A stretch of 44,514 nt of DNA. Origin: Hyphomicrobiales bacterium (GTDB lineage Bacteria > Pseudomonadota > Alphaproteobacteria > Rhizobiales > JAKSCL01). The position numbers and the translations under genes were made by a program. Each line of letters starts with the position of its first letter. The stretch's first letter is position 1. Below are positions 1-8,321 of the stretch, in pieces. A model generated the notes under the pieces. The model worked only from the letters and a program-made list of their open reading frames with translations, did not search any database and was not told where the DNA came from. The DNA lies in contig JAKSCL010000048.1 in the NCBI GenBank assembly GCA_022360615.1, forward strand, positions 1 to 44,514, in the 5' to 3' direction.

Positions 1-82
1 CCACGACCGCATCATCGACGATCATCACTTTGATGCGGGACGAAGCCCCCGCCTGGCTACGTTCAAGTGCAATCGCCGACAT
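1..82 (-). CDS. cheB: Chemotaxis methylesterase CheB, N-terminal fragment
   Basis: Only the first 27 codons are inside the window; the gene continues past position 1. Reading leftward from the ATG at 82, the peptide has a short polar leader and then IKVMIVDDAVV, the first beta strand of a response-regulator receiver domain with its paired acidic residues. CheB removes methyl groups from chemoreceptors when phosphorylated by CheA. The assignment rests mainly on position, downstream of cheA, cheW and cheY on the same strand, because an N-terminal receiver fits other regulators too. No other in-frame ATG lies just upstream. A terminator between cheY and this start suggests it is at least partly transcribed separately. 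Confidence 0.6.
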   Translation of the reverse strand, partial: MSAIALERSQAGASSRIKVMIVDDAVV

Positions 83-152
83 CAACCCATACCCATACGC
101 TACTCGACTTGGCCGGAGACTGATTTGAAAACAGCCCCGTGACCTACCCCAC

Positions 153-178
153 AAAAAACTTGGCCAGACGACTGGCCG
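153..178 (-). terminator. Rho-independent terminator after cheY
   Basis: On the minus strand the arms GGCCAG and CTGGCC (6 bp) flank a TCGT loop and are followed by AAG and a run of six T. It lies 8 nt beyond the cheY stop, so the chpT/cheA-cheW-cheY transcript probably ends here, at least partially, before cheB. Confidence 0.75.
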
Positions 179-184
179 CAGGCC

Positions 185-550
185 CTAAAGGAGCCCGACT
201 TGCTGAAACTTGGATTCGACGATCTCCCGGTCGAAAGGCTTCATGATGTATTCATTGGCCCCGGCATGCATCGCGCGTGCGATCTGCCCGACATCGTTTT
301 CCGTCGTGCAGAAAACGACCGTCGGTTTGTCCCCACCGGGCTCCCTGCGCAGGGCCTGCAAGAATTCGAAGCCATCCATGACGGGCATATTCCAATCAAG
401 CAAGATGACTTCCGGCATATCTTCCCGGCATTTCTCAAGCGCCTTCTCCCCGTCTTCCGCTTCATCGATGCGGAAGGCAAGATCTTCGAGAATCCGGCGC
501 GCAACCTTACGGATGACGCTCGAATCATCGACAACCAGGCATGTTCGCAT
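185..550 (-). CDS. cheY: Chemotaxis response regulator CheY
   Basis: This is a stand-alone receiver domain of 121 residues, the usual CheY length. The acidic pair D8/D9, the phosphoacceptor D52 (within LLDWNMP), the switch Thr at 82/83 and the invariant K104 (MKPFD) are all present, so it should be phosphorylated by CheA and act on the flagellar motor or as a phosphate sink. There is no output domain. The ATG at 550 is preceded by a strong Shine-Dalgarno, GGAGGAG, seven bases or so upstream. It sits 53 nt after cheW on the same strand and is followed by a terminator, so it is the last gene of that transcript. Confidence 0.93.
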   Translation of the reverse strand: MRTCLVVDDSSVIRKVARRILEDLAFRIDEAEDGEKALEKCREDMPEVILLDWNMPVMDGFEFLQALRREPGGDKPTVVFCTTENDVGQIARAMHAGANEYIMKPFDREIVESKFQQVGLL

Positions 551-603
551 GCTTACTCCTCCAACTCAGCCGCCCGGAGGGGCGCCACTCGGTCCGACAG
601 CGG

Positions 604-1080
604 TCACGCCGCAAATGCAGCCGCCTCCATGCTCAAAACGCGGTCGACATTCAAAATGACCATCAAACGCCCTTCGAGGCGGTAGACACCCGCCGAAACA
701 CGTGCCCAACGCGAATCGAGATTGATCGGATTGCTCTCAAGCTCGGCTGTCGAGAGCCGGAGCACCTCTCCAACAGAGTCGATCAAGAGCCCGAAGCTCT
801 CACCGCCATATTCAATGCCGACGGCCATCGGCGTCTCTTCCGCATCGCGGGGCGGCATGCCGAGCCGGCCACGCATGTCGATTGCGGTGACGATACGGCC
901 GCGCAGATTGAGAACGCCCGCCACATCGCGCGGTGCAAGCGGAACAAGTGTGATCGATTCGGGAAGGAAAACGTCATGGACACGGTTGATCGGCAAGCCA
1001 AAAAGCTGCTCGCCAATGTGAACGGTGACGAATTCCGTTGTCTCGTCTTCGATGAGACTGACGACGTTGTCGTTATCCAT
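604..1080 (-). CDS. cheW: Chemotaxis coupling protein CheW
   Basis: The 158-residue protein is a single CheW-like (SH3-type) domain that couples chemoreceptors to the CheA kinase at the inner membrane. The fold is recognisable from FVTVHIGEQLFGLPINRVHDVF at the start, then LAPRDVAGVLNLRGRIVTAI and a closing ILNVDRVLS strand. I chose the ATG at 1080 rather than an upstream in-frame codon because it lies one base after the cheA stop codon, the typical arrangement for translational coupling, and because the longer version would add an unconserved basic extension inside cheA. Confidence 0.93.
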   Translation of the reverse strand: MDNDNVVSLIEDETTEFVTVHIGEQLFGLPINRVHDVFLPESITLVPLAPRDVAGVLNLRGRIVTAIDMRGRLGMPPRDAEETPMAVGIEYGGESFGLLIDSVGEVLRLSTAELESNPINLDSRWARVSAGVYRLEGRLMVILNVDRVLSMEAAAFAA

Positions 1081-1081
1081 G

Positions 1082-3826
1082 TCAGGCTGCCTCTTCCATC
1101 GGGACACTGGCTTCCTTGAGGGCTGCAATCAGCCCCTCGCGGTCGAATTTCGCCACATAGTCGAAGAACCCGGCCTGACGGCCGCGGCTGATCGCGGCGG
1201 GCGATGAATGCGAGGAAAGCGCGATAATCGGGAGTTGCTTCGTTCTGGGATCGTTTGTCACCGCTTCAGCGAACTCGAAACCGTTCATGCCCGGCATTTC
1301 GATATCGCTGATGATGACGTCGTACCGCGTGCCGCCAGCCAGCATGGCGAGCGCGGTCTGCGCGTCCTCCATGGTATCGACCTTATAGCCGGCAGCCTTG
1401 AGCACCGGCGTCAGCATGTTGCGGAAGAACGGGCTGTCATCGACGAACAGCGCACGCTTTGTCAGTGCCTCTGCGGACATTTCCTTGCGTTCGAACCAGT
1501 CCTCGAACGCGAGCGGCAGATAATGGCCAAGATCGAGGATTTCCGTGGCCTTGCCCTTGATCACGGCCGAGCCGAGCATGCCTGGGCGCTCTGAGCGGAT
1601 TTCGATGTCGAGCGTATCCTCAACGATATCGACGATGTCGTCGACCACGAGGCCCATGGAGTGGCTTGCGTCGGCGAAGACGAGAAGCGGTTGTGTGCCT
1701 TCCTTGCGACGCTCGGTCTCCGGCGTCACGAACACAAGCGGCATCAGCGTTCCGCGATACTGCACCACGGAGCGGCCATTGACCGTTTCAATATCTCCGA
1801 CATTGATCTCCTCAAGCCGCGTGACCAGCGAAAGGGGAACCGCTTTCGGCTCCGCTGAACCGGCGCGGAACAAGAGAAGCGATGTGGTGGCCTCGTTGCT
1901 CTTGCCCAACGCTTCGGCATCCACATCGATAGCATCGAGCGTTGTTGCAAGCGCCGAACCGAACTCTTGCGCGATCCCGTTCGGATCGATGATCATGATG
2001 ACACTGCCATCCCCAAGGATTGTGTTGCCGGAGAACATTGGAATATCCTTCAGCATCGTGGACATGGGCTTGACCACGATTTCCTCGGTATGGAAAACGC
2101 CATCGACGACAATGCCGAAGGTAAGCTGCCCCACCTGGGTGACAACGATGAAGCCGTCCTCCGCCGCTTTGCCCTCATCCTCGCCAAAGTGCGCCGGATC
2201 TTCGATACCGAAGATCTTACTCATCTGAATAAGCGGCAGCAGCTTGTTGCGAAGCCTAAGAACGGGCGTTTCCTTGATCGTCTCGATACGGTGATCGGAA
2301 TTCGTTTGCGCCCGCACGAGTTCGACCACATTGAGCTGCGGGATGGCGAAACGCTGCTCTGCGCTTTCGACGATCAACGCAGAAACGATGGCAAGCGTCA
2401 GCGGGATCTTGATGGTGAATGTCGAGCCTTGGCCCGTAATTGACTTCAGGTCGATCGATCCGCCGATGAGCTCGATGTTGGTGCGCACGACATCCATGCC
2501 GACACCGCGCCCCGACACCGAGGTGACTTTTTGCGCGGTCGAGAAACCCGCATCGAAGATGAACTTCTGGATTTGGGTTTCGCTCATCTTTTCGAGCTCA
2601 GCCTCGGTCACGAGGCCGCGCTCGACAGCTTTCTTGCCCACTTTTTCCAGATTGATTCCACGCCCATCATCGGACACCTCGATAATGATGTGGCCGCCCT
2701 CATGATAGGCCGAGAGCCGGACGGTGCCGGTCTCCTTCTTGCCGGCTGCAATCCGGTCCTCGGTTGATTCGAGGCCATGATCGGCAGAATTGCGAACCAT
2801 GTGGGTGAGCGGGTCCTTGATCTTTTCAAGCACCTGACGGTCGAGTTCGGTGTCCTCGCCGCTCATCTCCAACTCGATCTTCTTGCCCACCTCCTGGGCC
2901 AGGTCGCGCACGATGCGCGGCAGCTTCTGCCACGCATTGCCGATTGGCTGCATGCGCGTCTTCATGACGCCGTCCTGCAATTCAGCAGTCACATTGGACA
3001 AGCGCTGCAGGGGAACTTTGAACTCCGATTCCTCATGCCGCCGGACGATCTCAAGAAGCTGATTGCGTGTCAGCACCAGTTCGCTGACGGTTGTCATAAG
3101 CTTCTCAAGTGTATCGACATTCACCCGGATGGATTGATTCTTGACGCCGCCTTCGGAACGTTGAGGTGCACCGTCTTTTCCGCCGCTAGGCGCCGCTGCG
3201 GGCGCAGCCGGTGCAGGCTTCGGCTCATGGAATTCGGGGCCAGGCGCCTCCTGAAAGGCGCGCTCCAACTCATCGAGCGAGACTTCGCCAGGGCGGAGTT
3301 CGCGCTCGAGCGTTTGGTCGGGCAGGCCCGGTTCATCGGCGGCCGGAGCACCACTCTGCACCTCAGGGGCGGCTTCGGCTGCTCCGTCGGGCTCGCTGGG
3401 CGTGCCCGCATCTGCCTGTGCGGCTGCCGCCGCTTCGCCATCGCCACCTTCAAAGCTCAGCGAAAGGGCTTCGAGTTGGCCAATCAGATCCTGGTCATTG
3501 CCATCGGGTTCCTGGCCGGTCTGTTCCAATTCCTCAAGCAGCACCTTGATGCGGTCGATGGAGGACAGCACCAACGACACCGCGCCTGGCGTCACCGGCG
3601 CACCGTCGCGGAATTTGCCCATAAGCGTCTCAGCGGCATGCGCCACCGCTTCGAGCCGGGGCAAGCCAAGAAAACCGCAGGTGCCTTTGACGGTGTGAAC
3701 CAGCCGGAAGATATTGTCGAGAATCTCCGCATTGTTCGGTTCCTGCTCGAACTTCACAAGTTCGACGTCAACGACATCAAGGCTTTCAGCGGTCTCAGTG
3801 AGGAATTCAGAAAGAAGATCGTCCAT
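1082..3826 (-). CDS. cheA: Hybrid chemotaxis histidine kinase CheA with C-terminal receiver
   Basis: This 914-residue cytoplasmic kinase is much longer than classical CheA (about 650). In order it has an Hpt domain with the phosphorylated histidine at H44 (LVHTVKG), a long acidic Ala/Pro-rich linker (about 120-235) in place of a clear CheY-binding P2 domain, the dimerisation helices (about 235-300), an HATPase_c domain with an N box (MVRNSADHGLE) and G boxes, and a CheW-like P5 domain. A second CheW-like stretch (about 640-760) and a receiver domain at the end follow; the receiver has FVDDS and ISDIEMPGMNG with a phosphorylatable Asp. The receiver may act as a built-in phosphate sink. It follows chpT by 138 nt and overlaps the cheW start region by one-base spacing. 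A near-match to a CtrA site lies 87 nt upstream. Confidence 0.95.
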   Translation of the reverse strand: MDDLLSEFLTETAESLDVVDVELVKFEQEPNNAEILDNIFRLVHTVKGTCGFLGLPRLEAVAHAAETLMGKFRDGAPVTPGAVSLVLSSIDRIKVLLEELEQTGQEPDGNDQDLIGQLEALSLSFEGGDGEAAAAAQADAGTPSEPDGAAEAAPEVQSGAPAADEPGLPDQTLERELRPGEVSLDELERAFQEAPGPEFHEPKPAPAAPAAAPSGGKDGAPQRSEGGVKNQSIRVNVDTLEKLMTTVSELVLTRNQLLEIVRRHEESEFKVPLQRLSNVTAELQDGVMKTRMQPIGNAWQKLPRIVRDLAQEVGKKIELEMSGEDTELDRQVLEKIKDPLTHMVRNSADHGLESTEDRIAAGKKETGTVRLSAYHEGGHIIIEVSDDGRGINLEKVGKKAVERGLVTEAELEKMSETQIQKFIFDAGFSTAQKVTSVSGRGVGMDVVRTNIELIGGSIDLKSITGQGSTFTIKIPLTLAIVSALIVESAEQRFAIPQLNVVELVRAQTNSDHRIETIKETPVLRLRNKLLPLIQMSKIFGIEDPAHFGEDEGKAAEDGFIVVTQVGQLTFGIVVDGVFHTEEIVVKPMSTMLKDIPMFSGNTILGDGSVIMIIDPNGIAQEFGSALATTLDAIDVDAEALGKSNEATTSLLLFRAGSAEPKAVPLSLVTRLEEINVGDIETVNGRSVVQYRGTLMPLVFVTPETERRKEGTQPLLVFADASHSMGLVVDDIVDIVEDTLDIEIRSERPGMLGSAVIKGKATEILDLGHYLPLAFEDWFERKEMSAEALTKRALFVDDSPFFRNMLTPVLKAAGYKVDTMEDAQTALAMLAGGTRYDVIISDIEMPGMNGFEFAEAVTNDPRTKQLPIIALSSHSSPAAISRGRQAGFFDYVAKFDREGLIAALKEASVPMEEAA

Positions 3827-3912
3827 ATGACTCTCGCCACTCTAGAACAGCTGCATAAAAGAGCTCTGCACGCACCGCAGAAAAATTCTGAAGTGAGTGT
3901 CGGGCGAAAGCG

Positions 3913-3927
3913 TTAAGAAGTCTTGAA
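3913..3927 (-). promoter_or_regulatory. Possible CtrA-type site upstream of cheA
   Basis: Read on the plus strand this is TTAA, seven bases, TGAA: seven of eight bases of the palindromic CtrA recognition sequence TTAA-N7-TTAA. It is centred about 90 nt upstream of the cheA start. One mismatch makes it weak alone; several such near-matches are expected by chance in a window this size. The spacing matches the better sites near pal and the beta-barrel gene. Confidence 0.3.
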
Positions 3928-3964
3928 GGAAGCGTGTGGCCGACAGCTAGTACACGTTATGCGA

Positions 3965-4606
3965 TTAGACCGCTCGCGCAGTCAACGTAACCGTGTCATC
4001 CTCGGGCGTCCCGATAACCACCTTCATACCGGCCAATTCGGCGATCAGACGTGCGTAGTACGGCTGGATATTGTGAGAGGTGACATCGGGATGCGACGCT
4101 TCCGTCAGAAACGCCTTGACGTCCTCTGGCACCCGCGCATTGCGACCTTGCATCTTCAATAAAAAGGACGGCGCATCATCGCCTTCGGTTACTGTAACGG
4201 AAAGACTGCCGCCACGCGGGATGCATGTGATACCGATAATGACGAGATTAAGGAGAAGCTTGACCTGATCCTTCTTGGGCGCACCTGGGTAAGCGGCCCA
4301 CGTGAGTTCGATCTTGTCTGAATCGACGAAACCGCGCGTCACCTCCTCCGCTTCGCGAAGATCGATTGTCGCACCTGCGGAACTGGCCGCGCCGAAAACA
4401 AGCCTTGCAAATTGCAATTTCGCCGACGCCTGCGTTGCGCTTTTGCGGATAAGATCGAATGCCACCTCGCGCAACGATGCGTCTGCGTTCTCATCCAGGA
4501 CTTCAAGGCCGTTGATGATGGCGCCGACGGGATTGACGACATCGTGGCAAACACGGCTGCAAACCATGGCCGCAAGTTCAACCGATTCAGGCGCACTCTT
4601 TGACAT
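3965..4606 (-). CDS. chpT: Histidine phosphotransferase ChpT
   Basis: ChpT carries phosphate from the hybrid kinase CckA to CtrA and CpdR in the alphaproteobacterial cell-cycle phosphorelay. The protein has 213 residues. The dimerisation and phosphotransfer helix is clear: LAAMVCSRVCHDVVNPVGAI, with H21 as the phospho-accepting residue in the family motif (CSRxCHDxxxPxGAI), followed by a degenerate Bergerat-like domain. I chose the ATG at 4606; an in-frame ATG at 4627 and longer forms exist but lack conserved residues and a better ribosome site. It lies upstream of cheA on the same strand, and the gene between it and the YHS gene is 129 nt of spacer. Adjacency to che genes is a gene-order observation; a functional link is inference. 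Confidence 0.9.
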   Translation of the reverse strand: MSKSAPESVELAAMVCSRVCHDVVNPVGAIINGLEVLDENADASLREVAFDLIRKSATQASAKLQFARLVFGAASSAGATIDLREAEEVTRGFVDSDKIELTWAAYPGAPKKDQVKLLLNLVIIGITCIPRGGSLSVTVTEGDDAPSFLLKMQGRNARVPEDVKAFLTEASHPDVTSHNIQPYYARLIAELAGMKVVIGTPEDDTVTLTARAV

Positions 4607-4735
4607 GGTTGTCCATCCGCGAATCATGTGAGGAGAACCGGCATAATGAAGACGGCTCCAAAGCCTGCCAAGCGGCCAATCGGAACAATCCAAACATAAG
4701 CTTCTGGCCGAACATGCCGAATGCAGGACGTAAGC

Positions 4736-5236
4736 CTACTGCGGAAAGCGAGCGCGCCAGTTTTTCGTAGCCGTATCCTTGAACGCATCCGGGTCCATCA
4801 ACCAAACGGCGCGGTTGGCCGCGGAGCGGAAGAAATAGAGCTCGCCATTCCGCACCGCCCAGATTTCCGGATCGCCGGCGGCGAACGCCCCGCGCGCGAC
4901 GGAAAGCGCGTCGTGCCCGCCAAAACGTGGCGCATAGACAGTAGGCGCTTCAAGGAAAGCCGCCCTGTTGCCCTCATTGACGAACCGCCAGAAAACACCG
5001 GCCCACTCAAGTTCGCAGCAATCGGTACCGGGCCGGGCGTCATTGTCGACGAAATAGGCAACCGGATCATAGCCGCCAATCGCAAATCCTGTGTAATGGT
5101 CGCGCCAGACGACGTCATGTTGACTGGCCGCAGTCACCATCGTTGGGGCGGTAAGGAGGCCGGCCGCCAAAACGACGGCCCCCAATATGCGTCCTGGGGC
5201 AACGAGCCAAGCGCCACGTTCTCGCCACTTCGCCAT
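4736..5236 (-). CDS. Exported YHS-domain protein
   Basis: The 166-residue protein begins with basic residues and a hydrophobic segment (about 17-36) ending in TAA, a likely Sec signal peptide. The mature part opens with the YHS signature GYDPVAYF and contains a second conserved region with W, F and N residues (WRFVNEGNRAAF). YHS domains are small folds often found beside metal-handling or heme domains; this type in alphaproteobacteria is a periplasmic protein of unknown function. Two adjacent cysteines occur (DCCELEW), which could bind metal or form a disulfide. It starts back to back with eipA, sharing a 183 nt intergenic region. Confidence 0.75.
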   Translation of the reverse strand: MAKWRERGAWLVAPGRILGAVVLAAGLLTAPTMVTAASQHDVVWRDHYTGFAIGGYDPVAYFVDNDARPGTDCCELEWAGVFWRFVNEGNRAAFLEAPTVYAPRFGGHDALSVARGAFAAGDPEIWAVRNGELYFFRSAANRAVWLMDPDAFKDTATKNWRARFPQ

Positions 5237-5419
5237 GATCTCTCCTGCCCTTACGGAACCTCAACAGGCCGCAGCCAAACGCCGCCTCCGTGACTGTTCC
5301 TTAACGGTTTTTAGTAAAAATATTCACAACCCGTCGCGCCTTGCGGCCACTCAGCGCGATGGCCATATGCAGTGGTCATCAGCGCAAGTGAGCCCGGCGG
5401 AAACACCAGGAACGGAAAC

Positions 5420-6082
5420 ATGACAGTCAAAGCGCCTTTGTGCTTCCTCTTGCCAGCCAAAACCGTGTTTGCCGCCCTTGTCGCAATCGCCGTCACGGCC
5501 GCTCCCGCTGCGGCGCAGGCCCAAACCGGCACAGGCAACTATCCCTCCCCGCCGGTGACCGCGACGCCGAATTATGACACCGGCGCGCCGCAACAGGGTG
5601 ACAGCTTTTCAAGCGACGAAATCGTTCAAGCCGGTCATGAGTTTTTCGGAAACGCGTCGCAGAACATGGCGCTGGCAATCGAGCAGGCGTTCCAGCGTTA
5701 TGGCCAACCCAATGGATATGTTCTCGGCGAAGAGGCAAGTGCTGCATTCATCGGCGGGCTGCGCTACGGTGAAGGCACGCTCTACACCCGCAATGCCGGC
5801 AATCGCCCTGTTTTCTGGCAAGGGCCTTCGATCGGTTTCGATTGGGGCGGCGATGGCGCCCGCACGATGATCCTGGTTTATCAGCTTGACAGCCCGGACA
5901 GCATATACGGACGCTTTGGCGGCGTGTCCGGTTCGGCCTTTATCGTCGGCGGTGTCGGTTTCACGGCGTTGACCAACGGGAGTCAGACAGTGATTCCGGT
6001 CCGTTCGGGAATCGGTGCCCGTTTCGGTGCAAATGCTGGCTACCTTAAATTCAGCCGCCAGCCGACCTGGAATCCCTTCTAG
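5420..6082 (+). CDS. eipA: EipA-family (DUF1134) periplasmic envelope-integrity protein
   Basis: This 220-residue protein has a Sec signal peptide (about 1-33, ending AAAQA) and a mature domain rich in glycine and aromatic residues (GPSIGFDWGGDGAR, IYGRFGGVSGSAFIVGGVGF) typical of DUF1134. In Brucella the family member EipA is periplasmic, needed for envelope stress resistance, and its gene is controlled by CtrA. I chose ATG 5420 over an in-frame upstream codon at 5372 because a ribosome site (AGGAACGG) precedes it and it gives a normal signal peptide. The upstream region has a TTAA at 5301 but its partner half-site does not match, so I do not claim a CtrA site here. Function is transferred from the family, not shown by the sequence. 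Confidence 0.8.
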   Translation: MTVKAPLCFLLPAKTVFAALVAIAVTAAPAAAQAQTGTGNYPSPPVTATPNYDTGAPQQGDSFSSDEIVQAGHEFFGNASQNMALAIEQAFQRYGQPNGYVLGEEASAAFIGGLRYGEGTLYTRNAGNRPVFWQGPSIGFDWGGDGARTMILVYQLDSPDSIYGRFGGVSGSAFIVGGVGFTALTNGSQTVIPVRSGIGARFGANAGYLKFSRQPTWNPF

Positions 6083-6105
6083 CGCAGTCCGGTCGGCACA
6101 ATTTT

Positions 6106-6120
6106 AGGCAATTTTTGCCT
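6106..6120 (+). terminator. Weak hairpin after eipA
   Basis: AGGCAA and TTGCCT form a perfect 6 bp hairpin with a TTT loop, 24 nt after the eipA stop. There is no T-run after it on the plus strand, so it is at best a weak or factor-assisted terminator. Confidence 0.35.
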
Positions 6121-6287
6121 CATAAAAAACAAAACGCTGGCGAGATTACGGAAAGTATGCTGCTTGCCCGCAACACATCCGGCTCTTTAGGGGCGGAATT
6201 AGGGTTAACCGTCTGCTTCCACTGGAATGCTGGCTGCGAGCATGGCAAGTTGACAAAAGTTCCCGTTGATTTCGCGCGGAGGTTGCC

Positions 6288-7901
6288 GTGATCGAAGCGG
6301 CAATGATGTTTACACTGGGCTTTGCGATCGCAGGCCTGTGCAGTTTCATGTTTACGCCTTTGATTTGGCAGCGCGCGGTGCGGCTGACGACGCGCCGGAT
6401 CAAGGCGTCTTTGCCTTATTCGATTACGGATGTGGAAGCGAAGCACGACCGATTGAGGGCCGAGTTTGCGACAACCACCCGCGATCTGGAAAAAACCTGC
6501 GAGCGGCTGCGGCAGCGCACCGCGGAATTGCAAATGGCGGCGGGCCGCCAGATGGGGATCATCGACCAGTTGAAGATGGAGGTCCTCGAGAAGCAGGCGG
6601 TCATCGCGCAGCTCGAAGCTCAAAGTGAAGCAAAAAGCGGCGCAATCAGCGGCCTTGAGGACCGCATCTTCAATGATTCCCAACTTCTCCAGAATGAGAA
6701 GTCCGCGCTGACTGCGCTGCAGAACACGCTCGCGGAGCGCGAAGGCCAGATCTCAGGTCTGAAAGGCGACTGCGACACCCAACGTATCGAAATCGTTGCG
6801 CTCAAGACGCAAAACGACAATCTGCGCCAGCAGATGCAAGAGGCGGAAGAGGCCCGTGCGGCAATCGATCGCGCGCTCAACATCGAAAGCAATGCGCATC
6901 GCGGCACGATCGCAAAGAACGAAGAAATCGGCCAAGAGCTTTCCGCCACGCAGAAACGGCTTGAAGTGCTTGAAACCGCGATTGAGGGTCTGAGGCACGA
7001 AAAGGCCGAGAAGGACACCACGATCAGACAACTGCGCGAAGCCGTGTCACAGCATTCCGCCGGCGAACTTCGCAACGAAAAACATGCAAGCGCGCTTGAG
7101 AGCCAGTTGAAGGAAGCGGCTGACAATCAAGCACGGCTCGAATCGCGCATCACCGAGCTTGACCGCAAGGCCCTGACACAAGCTGGCAACGGCAAAACCG
7201 GTAAAACGGGAGCCGCCAAATCGGATGAAGCCATGCGCAATCTGCGGTCGGAATTGAGGGAAAAAGAGTTCGCACTTAAGGCCGCCGAATCCGAAATCAG
7301 CTCGATCGAAGCCACATTGGCCGGAAACCCGAACGCGAAAAACGGCAGATCGAACCTTCGTCTGACCGAAAACGTCAAGATGCTGCAAGAACTCAAGGCA
7401 GAGCGCGACCGGGCAGTTAGGGAAAACGAAGACCTCCGCAAAGCGCTGGAAGCGGCCCGCACATTCCAGGATACATCCGCCATGCCCGATATGAAGGTTC
7501 TTAGGCCCGCAAATGACACGGACAGCCCTGCGGTCGCGGAAAAGGCGAAAACCCGCGCAACCACACCGAGCGAACTGGAAAAGCTACGGCGTGAGGTCGA
7601 GGAACTGACCGAAGAACTAAAGGCTGCCAGAGCCGAAATCGCGTCCTTCAAGGAAAACAGCGAGAATGATGAAAAAGGCCGCGAAACATATGCGAACAAG
7701 ATCGACAACGTGGCCGCGAAACTCGTTACCGCTTCCGCCGAGACAAGTGGACAGGTGCATCAGATCGACAAAATCATCGAGGATTTTGTGAAGGAGAACG
7801 GCAGCGGCGACGATGAAACCGGGAAAATCGGACGAAACGAAAAGGTTTCGCTTCTAAGCCGCGTGAAAGCGGAACGCGGAGGCAAGCGCGCACGGCGCTG
7901 A
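6288..7901 (+). CDS. Membrane-anchored long coiled-coil protein, function unknown
   Basis: I do not recognise a named family. The 537-residue protein starts with one hydrophobic segment (about 5-30) followed by a basic stretch (QRAVRLTTRRIKAS), which by the positive-inside rule puts the rest in the cytoplasm. From about residue 48 to 340 and again 350-500 it is nearly continuous charged heptad coiled coil rich in E, K, Q and R, with short breaks near 305-320 (Gly/Lys-rich) and 400-425. The end is basic (VKAERGGKRARR). The start is a GTG with GCGGAGG five bases upstream. Such anatomy suits a scaffold, polarity or chromosome/envelope tether, but that is inference. It lies between eipA and a small convergent membrane-protein gene, with 12 nt between stops. 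Confidence 0.8.
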   Translation: MIEAAMMFTLGFAIAGLCSFMFTPLIWQRAVRLTTRRIKASLPYSITDVEAKHDRLRAEFATTTRDLEKTCERLRQRTAELQMAAGRQMGIIDQLKMEVLEKQAVIAQLEAQSEAKSGAISGLEDRIFNDSQLLQNEKSALTALQNTLAEREGQISGLKGDCDTQRIEIVALKTQNDNLRQQMQEAEEARAAIDRALNIESNAHRGTIAKNEEIGQELSATQKRLEVLETAIEGLRHEKAEKDTTIRQLREAVSQHSAGELRNEKHASALESQLKEAADNQARLESRITELDRKALTQAGNGKTGKTGAAKSDEAMRNLRSELREKEFALKAAESEISSIEATLAGNPNAKNGRSNLRLTENVKMLQELKAERDRAVRENEDLRKALEAARTFQDTSAMPDMKVLRPANDTDSPAVAEKAKTRATTPSELEKLRREVEELTEELKAARAEIASFKENSENDEKGRETYANKIDNVAAKLVTASAETSGQVHQIDKIIEDFVKENGSGDDETGKIGRNEKVSLLSRVKAERGGKRARR

Positions 7902-7913
7902 AAGGGTGCAGGC

Positions 7914-8321
7914 TCAATCTCCGGCAGCTTGACCGAGCGGCAGCGTCCGCAAAACCGTTCCCGTTTCGACATCTAGAACGACCAAAACGGCACCCGGATC
8001 ACTGCCACTTCCGCTGTCAACCACAAGCAGCACGCGGTCGCCATCGAGGCTTGCCGAAATAATCCGGCTCGGATCAATATCTTTCAGGTGGACTGCCGCC
8101 TCGGGCGAGATGGCGGCCGATTGTGAAACCTCCTCCGATTGGCTCAGACGCCAGCCGATGGCACCGAACACAATAAGAAAGCCGAACAGCATGATAGCCG
8201 AGCTTGCCATAACCATACGCCGCATGCGGCGTACGATGCGCTCCTGCTCGGGCGGCAGGGGCGGCTCATCGGTCTCAAATCCGCTATCGCCCTGATTGGA
8301 AGGGGAAGGATTGCCGGTCAT
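7914..8321 (-). CDS. Small single-pass membrane protein (possibly DUF6476-like)
   Basis: The 135-residue protein has an acidic, proline-rich N-terminus, a basic patch (RRMRRM, about 31-36), one membrane segment (about 38-58, IMLFGFLIVFGAIGW) and a C-terminal soluble domain ending in two beta-rich repeats (DGDRVLLVVD, GAVLVVLDVETGTVLRTLPL) reminiscent of a beta-propeller blade. Function unknown; divergent pairing with an RluD-type gene suggests the DUF6476 family, which I state with low confidence. The ATG at 8321 overlaps the rluD ATG in opposite orientation. No ribosome site is visible, so a later start at the RRMRRMVM region is possible. Confidence 0.65.
   Translation of the reverse strand: MTGNPSPSNQGDSGFETDEPPLPPEQERIVRRMRRMVMASSAIMLFGFLIVFGAIGWRLSQSEEVSQSAAISPEAAVHLKDIDPSRIISASLDGDRVLLVVDSGSGSDPGAVLVVLDVETGTVLRTLPLGQAAGD

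Noticed and set aside
2777-3916. Plus-strand frame of 379 codons opposite cheA
   Set aside because: It mirrors the cheA start region; the composition is His/Arg-rich without family motifs.
5301-5315. TTAA-N7-TAGT near eipA as a CtrA site
   Set aside because: Only about five of eight bases match, although the gene is CtrA-controlled in Brucella. Not strong enough to report as a site.
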